DNA of 64,000 nt from Owenia fusiformis (taxonomy: Eukaryota > Annelida > Polychaeta > Sabellida > Oweniidae), in the NCBI GenBank assembly GCA_903813345.2, contig CAIIXF020000010.1:7743169-7807168 (forward strand), written 5' to 3'. The translations under genes and the position numbers were made by a program. The notes under the pieces are model-generated. The model was not told the origin of the DNA and did no database searches. It saw only the letters and a program-made list of their open reading frames with translations. This document shows positions 1-13,900 of the stretch, piece after piece (positions within the stretch are counted from its first letter, which is position 1; each line of letters starts with the position of its first letter).

Positions 1-375
1 TGGATTTACAAAGTTGTATGGCATTTCAAAAGTGTAAAAGTTGCTTTGAAGCATTTTCCTATAGCCATTTTCAAACCAAATGTAGTGATAAGGCAATCGT
101 AGGCCCTGGTTGTCATTTCATTTCGTTTAGTATACCTATTGTACTAAGCCCCGGGTATCAAATTGGCCCTGCCTGTTGATGTTGTACGGAATGAACAAAC
201 GATCACATTTGAAGTTGTCATTTACCCATTAAAATGTATTCTTATTTCCAATTAAGGATTGGGGTTTACCAATATAACAAGCAAGATTGTCTGTATCAAA
301 TATGGGCTCCAGGGCCATCCTAGAACATAGCTAAAATCAATCACGTAATGAGCGACGTGTAATCACTAATCTATA

Positions 376-607
376 CGTAAAAACCTGTAACTTTCACGCT
401 TACCTGTAGAAAGTAGACTAAACTGACGTCATTTTCCTGCGCGCGCATAGAAGTACACGTTCATGCTTTGTTGAATACACGTCTGTAAATTGCACGAATA
501 TGATAATCTCATGTAAAAACCTGTAAACTTCACGCTGGACCACAGGAAATAAACAAATCCGACGTCATTTATCTGCGCGCGCATTGAAGTTCACGTTCAA
601 GTTTTGT
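376..607. repeat. Two-copy direct repeat of about 137 bp
   Basis: The segment starting GTAAAAACCTGTAA near 377 recurs near 514. Each copy carries GACGTCATTT followed by CTGCGCGCGCAT and an AGT(A/T)CACGTTCA segment. The copies are diverged. Position 1-375 shows nothing I recognise. Confidence 0.7.
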
Positions 608-632
608 TAAATACGTGTAGCTTAACCTCTCT

Positions 633-1980
633 ATTATCAGAAATAGGTCAAATAAAGTAAGTAGCTTACTTTGGGTGTATATTTGGCTGTTACATGGAAC
701 TTACTAACAAAACACACAATGTTCATTACAGTGTGACTATGTATTACGAATTGTATAAAACTGTAGATATGAAAGATGTGAAATCAATACAGGAAAAGTA
801 ACATTACAAAGTCTCTTGTTAGTTTTCATATTGGTTAACGCCTGTATGCAATAATCAAAAATTAACCTCTGTTCCTTTCGAAATGCATGTAAAAGGCTGT
901 AGACTTAAAATGGAATGTTTCCCATAAAGAGTGTTGATTGAATTAAATGCTTAGAACTAAAGATAGCAAACATTAAATGGATATTCAAACTGTATTATTA
1001 TTATATAGGATTTTCACAAAACAGGAAAATAATGAAGTATATGAATTTGTGAGTGAAGATCTTGAAGATCTGAAGTCTTCCAAAAGATCTTCTAGTGTAG
1101 CATCATGCATCTAAATAAGTTACATTGAGTTTTCCGATTCTTTTAGCTTGTCAAATTCCTTACATTTACTTCTCCACCATTCTCTATTTCAATGCAAACC
1201 TCAGTTCAGGAAATGTCCAAAACTGGTACCAATTTTTCAAGCAGTGTTTCATCGAGTCTGGACCCCTCCCACCAATCACTTTTTGGAGATAGGATATGTA
1301 ACAGGGTGGGGGATGCAAAGGCTAGAAGCAATACTATTTTCAACATTCTGAATCCTCAATCAGGCAGTTTTCAAATTCTTAACTGAGTACCAGTTGCTTC
1401 AAAGTTATAGCAATGTGAATGTTCATGCCCCTAAATCACAGGTCCACTGTGGCTTCTATCATAACTGCTCTGTCATAGAGGTCTGTTTCATAGCATTATA
1501 AATATATGTGTTGTTGAACGGCACAAACTGTGATGTCACAATCTTTATGGCTTCCTGAGCCGCTATTCCACCCATGAATGACGCAACAGAATGTAACTCT
1601 GCAGCTCCATAGCGACAACTAAAACATAAGAAAACTCAAGTTTTTCAAATACATGCAACAATATACTACTAGAAAATGGTAACTAGAAAACAATTTCTCA
1701 AGCAATAGAGTGCATTTAACTCTAAATCATTCACAACAAGATATTAAATATCCTTTAAAGGGTTGATTTGTTTTGTTTTTCAAATGCTATATCTTTGAAT
1801 ATAATAAAGCCAGACTTACATTTCATGGATCATATCATCTTTGATGTTTGAGGTGAGTCCCCATTCTTGTGTCATCTTACCCACGCATCCCTAATAAAAG
1901 CATAGAATGTACAGCCATTCAGATATTAATGTTATATTTTCTATCCTTTCCAATAGACTAGATGTGAGTGAGTGAGTGGA
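633..1980. repeat. Tandem-duplicated block, copy A (contains NAE1 exons 15-16)
   Basis: This block and 4468-5803 are near-identical direct copies, offset by about 3.83 kb. Both begin at TATCAGAAATAGGTC and end near GAGTGAGTGAGTGGAAAT. Each holds NAE1 exons 15 and 16, the intron between them and about 820 bp of downstream flank. A 14-bp indel in the 15-16 intron (present here, absent in copy B) is the largest difference I saw. The short plus-strand reading frame at 1192-1386 exists only because the flank is duplicated. Confidence 0.92.
1459..1890 (-). CDS. NAE1: NAE1 terminal exons 15-16, distal duplicate copy (A)
   Basis: Exon 15A (1890-1820; acceptor TTATTAG, donor GTAAGT) and exon 16A (1618-1459) encode exactly the same residues as the proximal pair. 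Six base differences in 231 coding bases are all synonymous: GGA/GGC, GAT/GAC, ATC/ATT, ATA/ATT, AAA/AAG and ACC/ACT. Both splice sites and the stop codon are intact, so the copy is usable if the proximal pair is skipped. It would give the same protein with a different 3' UTR. It could instead be a recent tandem duplication not yet decayed, or an assembly duplicate of two haplotypes. Confidence 0.85.
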
Positions 1981-4900
1981 AATAATCTTGATTTACGTCA
2001 TTAAATATTCAAAATTCAGCCAAAGTGATAAAATATTTGAAATCTACATGTAAAAGTAGTTTTAGAAATATGGTTTCGAAAATTGTTTATCAACTTTGAA
2101 AATTTAATCTTTTTGAAAATGTGACTAACAAAACACACAATGTTCATTACAGTGTGACTATGTATTACGAATTGTATAAAACTGTAGATATGAAAGATGT
2201 GAAATCAATACAGGAAAAGTAACATTACAAAGTCTCTTGTTAGTTTTCATATTGTATACCACTTTGCTGTTGGTTAACCCCTTGTGCAATAATCAAAATT
2301 TAACCTCCTTTTGAACTGCATGGATCAGGCTGAAGACTCAATACACAATGTATTTTTCCATAAAAAGCGTTGATTGAATTAAATACTTAGAACTAAAGAT
2401 CTGTAAGTGGAATAGGAATGATCAGTTTTGATCATCAAGATAGATTCCCTTTCCAAGGAGTTTCGCAAAACAGGAAGTTGTGAGTGAAGATTTTGAAGAC
2501 GAGAAGTCTACCAAAATGGGGTAATTAATTGTTCATTTTTTAAAACAATTCAAACCTATTAGCGCCTAATTATACATGCATCTGAATGTGTTAGTTTGAG
2601 GTGACCAATTCTTTTAGCATGTCAAGGTCCACCATTACTTTCCACTTTCTATATCAGAGATATAGAAAGTGGAAAGTAATGGTAATGGTAATTTCTATAT
2701 CAGAGATTTGATGCGACACAATGCTCAGTATAAAAATGTCCAAAACTGGTACCAGTTTTTTTCAAGTACTGTTTCATTGAGTCTGGACCCCTCCCTTCAA
2801 TTCACTTTTTTGAGATTGGGTGTGTAGGGGGTGGAATCTTATAATTAAAGGATAATTTAAAACTAACAAGTAATAATTTCACCAAAACTGCCATCTGAAA
2901 AAGAACAAGAAAATTCCAGAAGAATATATTTTTAAAATATTTTTCAACAATTAACTTCTATTTGGGGTGGAGGGCGGGGGGTGGTAATCTCTCATTGAAA
3001 GTTTGAATTCCTGAATATGTTTCCTGAATATGTGATATGGATATTTGTCAGATATTGATGGTTTGTTAAAGTGGTTGAACTTGAAAAGGCTTTGTGAATG
3101 ATTTATAAAAGACCTGCAAAAGATTAACGACCCCTTTTAGAAATCACAAATAACAGGCACTACAGAGTCCTCTTTTGATAATGCATTCAGACTTAACACA
3201 TGTACTATAATGTTTTAATAACATAGCTTGACTAGTACAGAATAAAAAGTAATAGGCTAATAGATGGAAACCTCACATAGAGTATCACGCGATAGAATTA
3301 CAATAAAATCGCAGTATATTTCTTTGTTTTTAACATGTATTATGTACATGTTTAAAAGAATTATTGGATTTCAATTGAACTCATGTCAACGTGTTGCCAG
3401 AGGTTTAGACTCCCAATATATTGATCACAAAGAGGAATCATTTTCTGTGCTCAATGTTTACTTAATGCTAAGAGAATATAGTGGAAAGGTAAATTCCTTG
3501 AAGTATATGAAGTCCTTATAGCTTTAAGTGTCCTATATAAGCCTAAGTATGCTTTGTGCGATATTGCAGATTGGCTTAGAAGCTGTTATTATGTTGAATG
3601 AATTAAATATAAGCGATATAGGTAGTCTCTAGGGACACGCAATTTGGAATCTGAGTGAGTTAAGGTGTTTCCTATGGTGGGTGTCTGGAGGCACATTAAG
3701 GGAGTGTGTCATCCAGACATGGGGTGAAGGTCAAGGCTAAGGCCATGGCAATCATCCCGATGATCACTGTTAAGGCTGATTTCCCTAGTCAGTAACTGAC
3801 AGTGGTTCCACTGGAGATAACCTTTTAATTTTGTTGTTGGATACAAGATACTTAGCTCTGACTTTTGAGTTTTGACAGCTGTAATACTCTGTCGAAGAGT
3901 ATGGACGCTGGATGCTGTCACGGGAGAGATTTACCACAAATCAGCTGATAGAGAGACAATGACTCTCTTGCAACCCATGGCCTCACTAACAATGTGAATA
4001 ATTATATTTCTAGTATAAGTTATAATGGCACAAAAACAAATTATAGAAATATCATAACATGTTCCCGAGGGAGGTGAGAACCAAACTGACGTAAAACTTT
4101 ATATCCATGGACAAGTGATTAAATTCTGTACAGTGCAGCGCTTTCATTGGTATTATGTCTAGTTTTAGAATTAACTGAATTCTAACAGGGAATTTGATGC
4201 AAAACAGAATAGTGTTAATTTCTGGGTTTTTTCACCTAAAATAAGTTGCTGTTAAATGTTTTAAGAAATATGTCACTTAACATCACACATTGTTAAAATT
4301 ATGTCACTGTATGTCATGTGCAGTACGAAAGAACTATGTCACATATTGTATGAATTATGTCACAGTATGTCACATTTTTTTAGAATTATGTCACTGTATG
4401 TCACATAGTGTAAGAATTATGTCACTGTATGTCACATATTGTAAGAATTGTCACTGTATGTCACATATTATCAGAAATAGGTCAAATAAAGTAAGTAGCT
4501 TACTTTGGGTATATATTTGGCTGTTACATGGAAATTACTAACAAAACACACAATGTTCATTACAGTGTGACTATGTATTACGAATTGTATAAAACTGTAG
4601 ATATGAAAGATGTGAAATCAATACAGGAAAAGTAACATTACATTGTCTCTTCTTAGTTTTCATATTGGTTAACGCCTGTATGCATTAATCAAAAATTAAC
4701 TTCTGTTCCTTTTGAAATGCGTGTAACAGGCTGTAGACTTATAATGGAATGTTTCCCATAAAGATTGTTGATTGAATTAAACACTTAGAACTATAGATAG
4801 CAAACATAAAATGGATATTCAAATTGTATTATTATTATATAGGATTTTCACAAAACAGGAAAATAATGAAGAATATGAATTTGTGAGTGAAGATCTTGAA

Positions 4901-7900
4901 GATCTGAAGTCTTCCAAAAGATCTTCTAGTGTAGCATCATGCATCTAAATAAGTTACATTGAGTTTTCCGATTCTTTTAGCTTGTCAAATTCCTTACATT
5001 TACTTCTCCACCATTCTCTATTTCAATGCAAACCTCAGTTCAGGAAATGTCCAAAACTGGTACCAATTTTTCAAGCAGTGTTTCATCGAGTCTGAACCCC
5101 TCCCATCAATCACTTTTTGGAGATAGGATATGTAACAGGGTGGGGGATGCAAAGGCTAGAAGCAATACTATTTTCAACATTCTGAATCCTCAATCAGGCA
5201 GTTTTCAAATTCTTAACTGAGTACCAGTTGCTTCAAAGTTATAGCAATGTGAATGTTCATGCCCCTAAATCACAGGTCCACTGTGGCTTCTATCATAACT
5301 GCTCTGTCATAGAAGTCTGCTTCATAGCATTATAAATATATGTGTTGTTGAACGGCACAAACTGTGATGTCACAATCTTAATGGCTTCCTGAGCCGCTAT
5401 TCCACCCATGAATGACGCAACAGAATGTAACTCTGCAGCTCCATAGCGACAACTAAAACATAAGAAAACTCAAGTTTTTAAAATACATGCAACAATATAC
5501 TACTAGAAAATGGTAACTAGAAAACAATTTCTCAAGCAATAGAGTGCATTTAACTCTAGATCATTCGCAACAAGATATTGGGTTGATTTGTTTTGTTTTT
5601 CAAATGCTATATCTTTGAATATAATAAAGCCAGACTTACATTTCATGAATCATGTCATCTTTGATGTTTGAGGTGAGTCCCCATTCTTGTGTCATCTTAC
5701 CCACGCAGCCCTGAAAAGCATAGAATGTACAGCCATTCAGATATTAATGTTATATACTCTATCCTTTCCAATAGACTAGATGCGAGTGAGTGAGTGGAAA
5801 TGATACAATACAATACAATACAATACTAGTTCAGGGAGATCTGAGTCATTGACATTGTAACGCACTGTGTATATACTATTGATAAAACATTTTATTCATT
5901 ATTTAAGCTAAAGATTGAAAAAGGACAATATGCAGGAGTGCTTATTAAAAATCACACCAGAAATGGTATTTCTAATTTCTTAGGAACCAGGCACTGAGGA
6001 ACTCAATAATATGGTAATGTCTGTTAACAGATATAGAATTTCAAGCAGAGAACAAAGTTTTTTACACTCTGAATTCCTGAAAATATCTGTATGGGAATTA
6101 TTAATTATGTATGGTAACTTAGTATGACTGTCTTTTATCTTTTATAACAATCAATAATCAGATATTGTAAGTACAAGAGTAGTGAGGCATTATGTTTTAA
6201 AGTCAATGAATACACAATAAAGAATCTAAATGGAATACCACACAAAGGTACTGATGAGCAAATACATATTACATATTTACTAGAAAATAGCAACTCCTGG
6301 AGAAGCAAATCCGAACAAACAAACAAAAAATCATTTATAAATCTGAAATATGTCCCAATGTACATTTTACTAGTTCATGTTAAAAAACCCCAATTTGGTT
6401 GTGCTGTTATTGACAAGGATTTGTGCTGATAAGGGTTGAGTTAACCAGTTACCCTTACAGCATACTCTGTGTTCCATTTCTAAAACAATTTAAATGTGTA
6501 AATTATGATTTAGTCATTGTTCATCTAAAAGCAGAAAATGGTTTCTAACAATAAGTTATGATCATACTAAGTATTTTGGGCACCACTGACCTTGAGTTTT
6601 GCTATGTCTGCCTCCACCTGATCGTCATATTGTCCAGGGTAGCGATTGTACTGGGCGTGAAATCTATCGACTGCTCTCAGCAGGATGTACCATGTGATGT
6701 CTTCACTCGATGGGTCATCCAATAGTGAAGCTGAAAGGAATAACATTATCAGAACTGTTTCATCAATAACTGAGTTAACAAAACCTCAACAAGGAACAAA
6801 TATTTCATCGATTTTTTTGACTGGGAAAGCATAGCCCTCATAAGAAAAATAGTTCAATTTAGTGTACTGTATACCGCTGTTATGATTGTGACAGTTGTTA
6901 ACTTGTGATGATCATGCAGAAACGTATTAAATCAATGATTTTATTATTACTTTACAAGCCAATTCATTCAACTTCAGCAGGCCCATAGCCAGGATTTGCC
7001 AAGGGGGGTTCACTTTTTGAAAATAACCGACCCCCCAACTGGCTATGGGCCTGTTCAGGATCTTTTAATACCAACTGGTCTGGTATGTTCATCAAACTTA
7101 CTTAATAAAATATAATTCATTTTTCATTTCTGATAGAAGCTTCCATATGACAGTGGGCAGTACTATTGTGTCTATCATTAAAACTCCTGTTCATTGAAAA
7201 TATACAGCTAGTAGTTGCCAAAAAATATTTGAACATAAAATGCCAAAAGGTCATTAGTGGTCAAATAGGTAATTTTTGAGTTCGTACAATGGGCTGAGAG
7301 AATCATAAAGTGTACCTGTATATATTAATTTGGATTTGGTGATTGTCTTATATTGTTGATATACAAGTATGAAAACTCTGATTTACCCACGATGGCCTGC
7401 AAGAGGTCATGAGGGGACAAAATTCTGTAACACTCATAAGACGTTGTAGCACCTTATCTCAAAATTAACTCCTAACTACATTGTAGTCAGTGCAGGAAGA
7501 GCTAAAAAGTTTTTAATCCAAAGTGGGAACACAAGGTTATGTCTATTACTCACCTATGTGTGAGAGACTATTAGGGTCTGGCGTGTGCTCCTCTTCTATT
7601 GACCTGCCACGTATCAGTCTGAGGAAATAACTATTTTTACAGAATAGTCTAACATCTTCTTCTTCAATGAAGTCATGTGGCTGAAACAAAAAATACACAA
7701 TTTCATTTGAAGGTAAATAGTGGTACATTTGATGTTTGTGCCTCCCTTAATGAAAGTGGGCTAGGGGCATATTATACAAATATTTAATTCTACTGAGATG
7801 AATACCTGTGCATCTTTCACAAGTGATATTCCAAGAAGCCTGAAGTGAAAATAGAATTAAATATTTGTTTTATTATTTACTATTATATTCTTTACTCAAA

Positions 7901-10900
7901 TTAATGGAATAACAAACTATTGATGTCTAAGTCACGTGAATTCCATTGAATATCGCGTGTAATCAGAGAGTGATGAATATGACAGTGATATAATAAATTC
8001 TAATATTATAATAAAATCTGTAGATCAGGTAATTCATTATTAATTAATAGAATAATAAGAATTATATCAATAGAAAAAACTATGAATTCAAAATACCTTT
8101 CACAAGACATTCCTTACCTTTCCATTAGCTTTCAGTAAGTTGACAACCCTTGCGTATACTAAACTCATGTCGCTATTTGCCTTGTCCTTATAAACATTTT
8201 GTAGCTTAATGTATCTCTCAGAGTCAGCAGTCATGTCTGGGATACTACCACGTAATGGCAACATGCCATCTCCTTCATGGTCCACAAAGTCCTTGACTGC
8301 ACGTGCCATGATCCAAAATGCTGAGCTCTGAAAATATAGGTAGTAAGCTTGTATTCGCGAATGCAAATAGCGGTTACCAGCTACCGGGTTGACTGCACTT
8401 AGTCTTATTAGATGCCAAACTCATTTAAATGTATATGACCCAGGTCAAAATAATAGCATACATATTCAGGGTAATCATTAGCTAATGATTATGAAACAAA
8501 TAGGTAACAAATAGTATAGCAATTTGACATGCAAATGAGATAATCATTCAGGGTAATCATTAGCTAATGATTGTGAATTTAATGAAACACTGATTTCTTT
8601 CTTCGTTAATCATTCAGTAATTATTCAGAAACAAATAGTTAATTATTCAGAAACAAATCAATAATTATTCAGAAACAAATCGGTAATTATTCAGAAAGAA
8701 ACCGTTAATTATTCAGAAACAAATCGTTAATTATTTAGTAATTATTCAGGTTATCTGACTCATTTTCTTCTTTATCAAAACCCTGTTGCCTCTCCTGGAG
8801 CTGTCTTGTATTATTCTGACTAATACATGCTCATATAGAGGTGACATATATATCTCCTGTTTTTTGCAAAATATCTCCTGGATTTTTTTTCTCTGAGAGG
8901 TTGGCAGGTATGCATTTTAGATACATGGGCGACGGTGTACAACGATACTCTTTTCTTATATGAATAGTGGGGTGGCAGGATTTCTTAGTGTTTTCAATTA
9001 TGGTGACAGAATAAGCTGCCCCGAGGGACCCATAAACGCCACTTCGAAAAACTTATGGTTGAAATTGAAAAATATCGTTTCTACACATGAGATGTTTTCG
9101 ACTCCCTACTATTAAGTCAACCATTATTTTAGGAGTGAAATATCATTTGTTAGAATTCTACATTTTCTAGGTTTAAGTAGAAAGATATGCATGTTCAAAA
9201 ATTAATCCTCAATTATTGAGGCTGGAATAGCATTGATTACTATTTTGGAAAGCAGTAAAATAGTTAGAATCACAAAATACTATTTATTTGTGACGGTTTT
9301 ATTTTAATATTTAATTAATATGAATGGCTTTAAAGAGAAAATGGATGTAAAAACAATGATGCTATTTGTCTCAAGGTTAAAATATACCATAGAAAAGGGG
9401 AAATGTCAGGAATGAGGTTGTAATGATAGGCTATTACAGACGTTTTCGAGTTTCAAAGTTAATAAAATAATGCTTTCATGAACAGGGGGCAAAATTTTGA
9501 CATTTTCCAAAAATCCAAAATAGAATCACCTTTATTTTTTTAGATAAAGGGTACAGAGATAAAGTGTACTTTATGACGGCCTTTGGCAGTCTGGTGTCTG
9601 ATGACGACTAATGATATGTTGTAACACAGAGTGTGCATTTTAACCTGTCAAGTAGGACACCTCCATGTAGACCACCTCTATAAGTAGAACACCTCAATAA
9701 GTGGAACACCTTCATAAGTAGAACACCTCAATAAATAGAATACCTCTGTAAGTAGAATACCTCCATAAGTGAAACACCTCCATAAGTGAAACACCTCCAT
9801 AAAAGGAACACCTCCATAAGTAGAACACATCAATAAGTAGAAGACCTCCATAAGTGGAACACCCCTATTAGTAGAACACCTTCATAAGTGAAACACCTCC
9901 ATAAGTTGAACACCTCCATAAGTGGAATACCTGATCCATAAGTGAAACACTTCCTTTATAAAGAACCAGGAGGGCGTTGTTCCATTTGTTTGACTGTCTG
10001 TGATTCTCGAGCATTTAAAATGTAGGCTACTGTCCATTTAAAATTGGCCGATATGGTTAGGAAAATGGCGCCAAATGCTCATTCTTTTATACCCCGGCAT
10101 AACTTTCTCTTAAAATGGCTGCTTGTCGGAAATGAACACTCTATAACTGTATATGCGACAATGAATGTTGCGGAAATTATGAAAAGCCTTTACTCAACTG
10201 AGACAAATCAAATATACCTTGTTTGGGACAACTTTAGTTATATATTTTGATCGTATCTATAAATAAATAAATTATGTCTGTGTTTTATTGGAGTTACTAG
10301 TAATTGCTCTTTATCCAGCAATGTAATGGATGTTTATTTGGTTCACATGGTTGACATGTAGAATCACCCGTCCGTCTGGCCGTAAGTATATATAAATATG
10401 TAACGTACGTACAATTTCCAGTATGAATTCTAATTGTAGTTGCAATAAATAGTAAACATTTTCCAACATTATGAATCCTTTTGTGAAGTATATTATTGAG
10501 CAGCTGCGTTCTCTGCTTCAGTATGGTTTTGAATGTTCGAGTGCGGGCCGATCTAATTTCCCTTCCTCCGCAACAGTTTTCGAAGATCCCGGCGAAACGT
10601 AGGACCAGATAGACAGTAAAGCAAAAAATTAATCGAATTATTTGTGTACATGAGTAAATTACATATAACAAAGTGAAGCTTCCTCTTAGCAATTGTTAAT
10701 TCATCACTACCCGGGTTCCACGTTTCGTAAAAATTTAGATAGAGAACAATAGGCGATGTGCAGATAATGAACACGAAATTCACAGTGAGGAGCATTGCCG
10801 TCATGAATGTCATCTTTGATTCGTTCGTTGAGCTCAGTTTCCGAACCTTGATAATAATTAGAACGTTGCTTGTGAACATGATGAAGAACGGGATAAAAGA

Positions 10901-13900
10901 GGCGATACACATGTCAAGCCATGGCCACGTGTACCTGGCGAAATGTTTATATTTTTCTTCAGCAATAATGCATGCAACAAAGATGTCACCACGATCATTT
11001 ATTTTGATGTATCCGTATGTCCAGAAGAAGTGAAGGTTAATAAAAAACAAAACGAAAGAGATGGCGCAAACTGTGATGAAAGTTGTAAAACTAGTACAGT
11101 ATACCCGAGCTTTGTAGGGAATATAAACTGCAACTAGCCTCTCAAACGTTACCGCAACTAAGATCCACGCAGATAAATCCAAGGAAAAGTAAACTAGGAA
11201 TATGTGAAATTTACATCCACCAAGTGTGATACTCCGTATGTCTATGTCGGAAATGTGACGTATCCAATGTCGCAAAAGACCAGTGTAAAGTACAGTTGAA
11301 TCGACTACAGCCAGGACGCTGAGATAAATACTAGACGTGCTTTTCCGCATGTTCTTCCTGGTGAGTATGATAAAAGATAAAGTGTTTCCTATTGTACCGA
11401 CAATAATGATCAGCGGTGCACAGTATGTCCATAATTCCTTGGCTATTGTTGCCTTGGTGACAATATCTGCCATCGTTGAGCTCATCCTGTTGGTAACTGA
11501 GCTTTCTTGAGTGACTAAACTCGTATCGTTGGTAGTAGCCATTTTGAAGAAAAATAGTGAACAAATATCTAAAAAACAAAATAAATTGATAGATTAAAGC
11601 TTTAGAACCTCTTACCATGTAACATCATAACAAAACTGAAATAATTCCGCTAAGTGCTTTTCCTGGAATCGCGATGACAAGATCTATCTAAAAACTTCCA
11701 AAATGGCCGCCAAAAAACAAGATAACCAAGGTGGAGTGACTTTTTCACATCAGCTCTACAACTTCTTACCATTGAGCATGTGAAAATTTGAAATAATTCT
11801 GTCAAGTGGTGCTCCAGGAATTGTGATGACGATAGCACCTGCCATGCTTCCCGTTTCCAGCTCTTGCCCAAAAGCAATAACTGACTCAAATAAAGATTTA
11901 ATCTGGTTATTAAAGCACCAACCATGACAGACTATCGAGGTGTTTAGAATTTTAAATAGCAGAAGTACATCTGGCGCATGTGCATAGACACAAGACACGT
12001 TTTAAATGAATTCGATCATTTGACAATGGGATAAGAAGTCACGTAGTCACTGTTAGTTGACAAATGGGTTGTTCGTAAATTACAACTTCAGACTAACGGG
12101 TTAATTTATGCAAATTGATCGGCTAATCTGGTAGCTGTTAGATGTATTCACGAATACAAGGTTAGGAACAGATTAACCCAATCTGCCAACTGGCATTTGA
12201 GTTATCACCTGGACAGATGAATAAACAGACAGATGCTTGATGGTTGATGAACAGAGTCAGGCAAAATGAACCTGAGCGACATCTATGTACTGTTCTGAGT
12301 ATGAAAGGCTCTATTATGGAGAGATAATAGAGCCTTACACACCTAGAACAGTATATAGATGTCGCTAAGTGTTCCTATGATGCAGGAAACTGAAATAAAT
12401 CAGAGTAGTAACATGTAGCTCCATGTACTTAGTAGTTAACAAGACCCCATTTTAACAATCAAGAGAAAGAAAGGCCAAGATATAAGCAATGTTATAAACG
12501 TAGTTGGATTATAAAATTACCACAATTGTTTTTCTCTAAGCTCATGGAAATTAGTTACCAAAATGTACATCTCTCAGTTACATTAAACAGGAAGTGGAAA
12601 TATTGACAAAGAAAGGTATTGAAGGGCATTTTACCAGATATTTAAGAATACTTATCTTCCTAAGTTCATTGATTGATACAAATGTAGACAATTACACAAA
12701 ACTGAAGGTACACGGACAGACTGTATGGCATTCACTAATCATATTTTGCATTTGAATAACAAATTATTTTGAATACAAATTACATTCAGCCTACAGTGGG
12801 GGACATAAAGAATTACAAAAGCTATGGAAATTACATGCTGTCGCATATGTAATAAATTCTTACCTCAGTGTATTCAGTGCTCTATTTTCTCCGTCCTAGT
12901 AAGTCCAGATATAGTGGAATTTGTGTCCATAATGACAAATAAGAACTTAAAAATTTGAAGTGCAATTCACATGTTAATGCCGACTCTTCAAATGTTGAGG
13001 TGATTTTGGAGCCCGATTTCGCCGCAATGTGCGTTGGCTCCCAGAATACAACATGACACGTGTCATCTTTCAAAATGCCGTTCCGCCATTTTGAAATCTG
13101 TCACGAATAAATAAGGTTACTTGATGTTGCATTCTGGGAGTTAATCCTCCTTGGATCACAAACATGGCGATTCATGAAAACATCAGTCCGATTTGGTAGG
13201 GATTTATCCAGCATTTGCAGGTATGAAGCTTTGGATTCATTTATTGTGCTACTTTAAGTGAATGGGAATTATTTTTCTACCGCTTGGGAGAGTTTGAGAC
13301 ACGAAACTTAGAATTTAGCTCAATGTGACAACTTTTGAGGGTTGAGATTTATTTTTGTCCCCCACTTTAGATCAGAGTCTATGTAATATGTCTCTGCATA
13401 GATTCGAGGCCTACTAAAAATATGTCAATCTAGGCCTAATACAGTGTGCAGAAGTATATCTTGGATTCAGTCAGGGTAAACCCCTAATAATAATGTTGCA
13501 CCCTGAGGGGTTCGCCGCATAAGATGCTGGTGAACTAAGATCTTGATAATCTCAGACTAAGTTACTTCTTTCAAAGGCTGACTGATTTGATCAGATAAGT
13601 CAGCCTTTGAAAAAGCCTTTGAAAGAGGGAAAATCTTATTACCCTGCACGCAGAGTCTAGTTTTAAACTACCCTCTGCATAGTATAGACTATATTACGGT
13701 TTAGCATCCCCACCCTCACCACCTATGCCCATTTCAAACCTACCACGCTGATCATTTCTTGACCAATCAGCAAGCTGGAAGGAACACATGGTAAATGTGT
13801 GCGCATTAAATTTGCGATAATGTCAAAGGAAATTTGTTTATAGAAAGTTGTCTGTATTTTGAGTGAGTTCAGACATTTATATAGTAAACTGAAAGATTGA

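Noticed and set aside
1192-1386. Plus-strand 64-codon frame repeated at 5026-5220
   Set aside because: Its 'conservation' comes from the block duplication downstream of NAE1; no splice sites, family match or codon pattern supports it.
3600-3960. Possible tRNA-derived SINE or tRNA
   Set aside because: No acceptable A box/B box pair or cloverleaf could be found.
4290-4541. Cys/His-rich small open frame
   Set aside because: It is the translated 31-bp minisatellite.
7808-7842. Possible 34-nt NAE1 exon between exons 12 and 13 (TTCACTTCAG ... GTATTC)
   Set aside because: Joining exon 12 directly to exon 13 keeps phase 0 and gives the exact residue spacing of the family; the extra piece would shift the frame.
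10758-11618. Several overlapping frames around the GPCR
   Set aside because: Other-frame shadows of the receptor, which alone has seven membrane segments and class A motifs.
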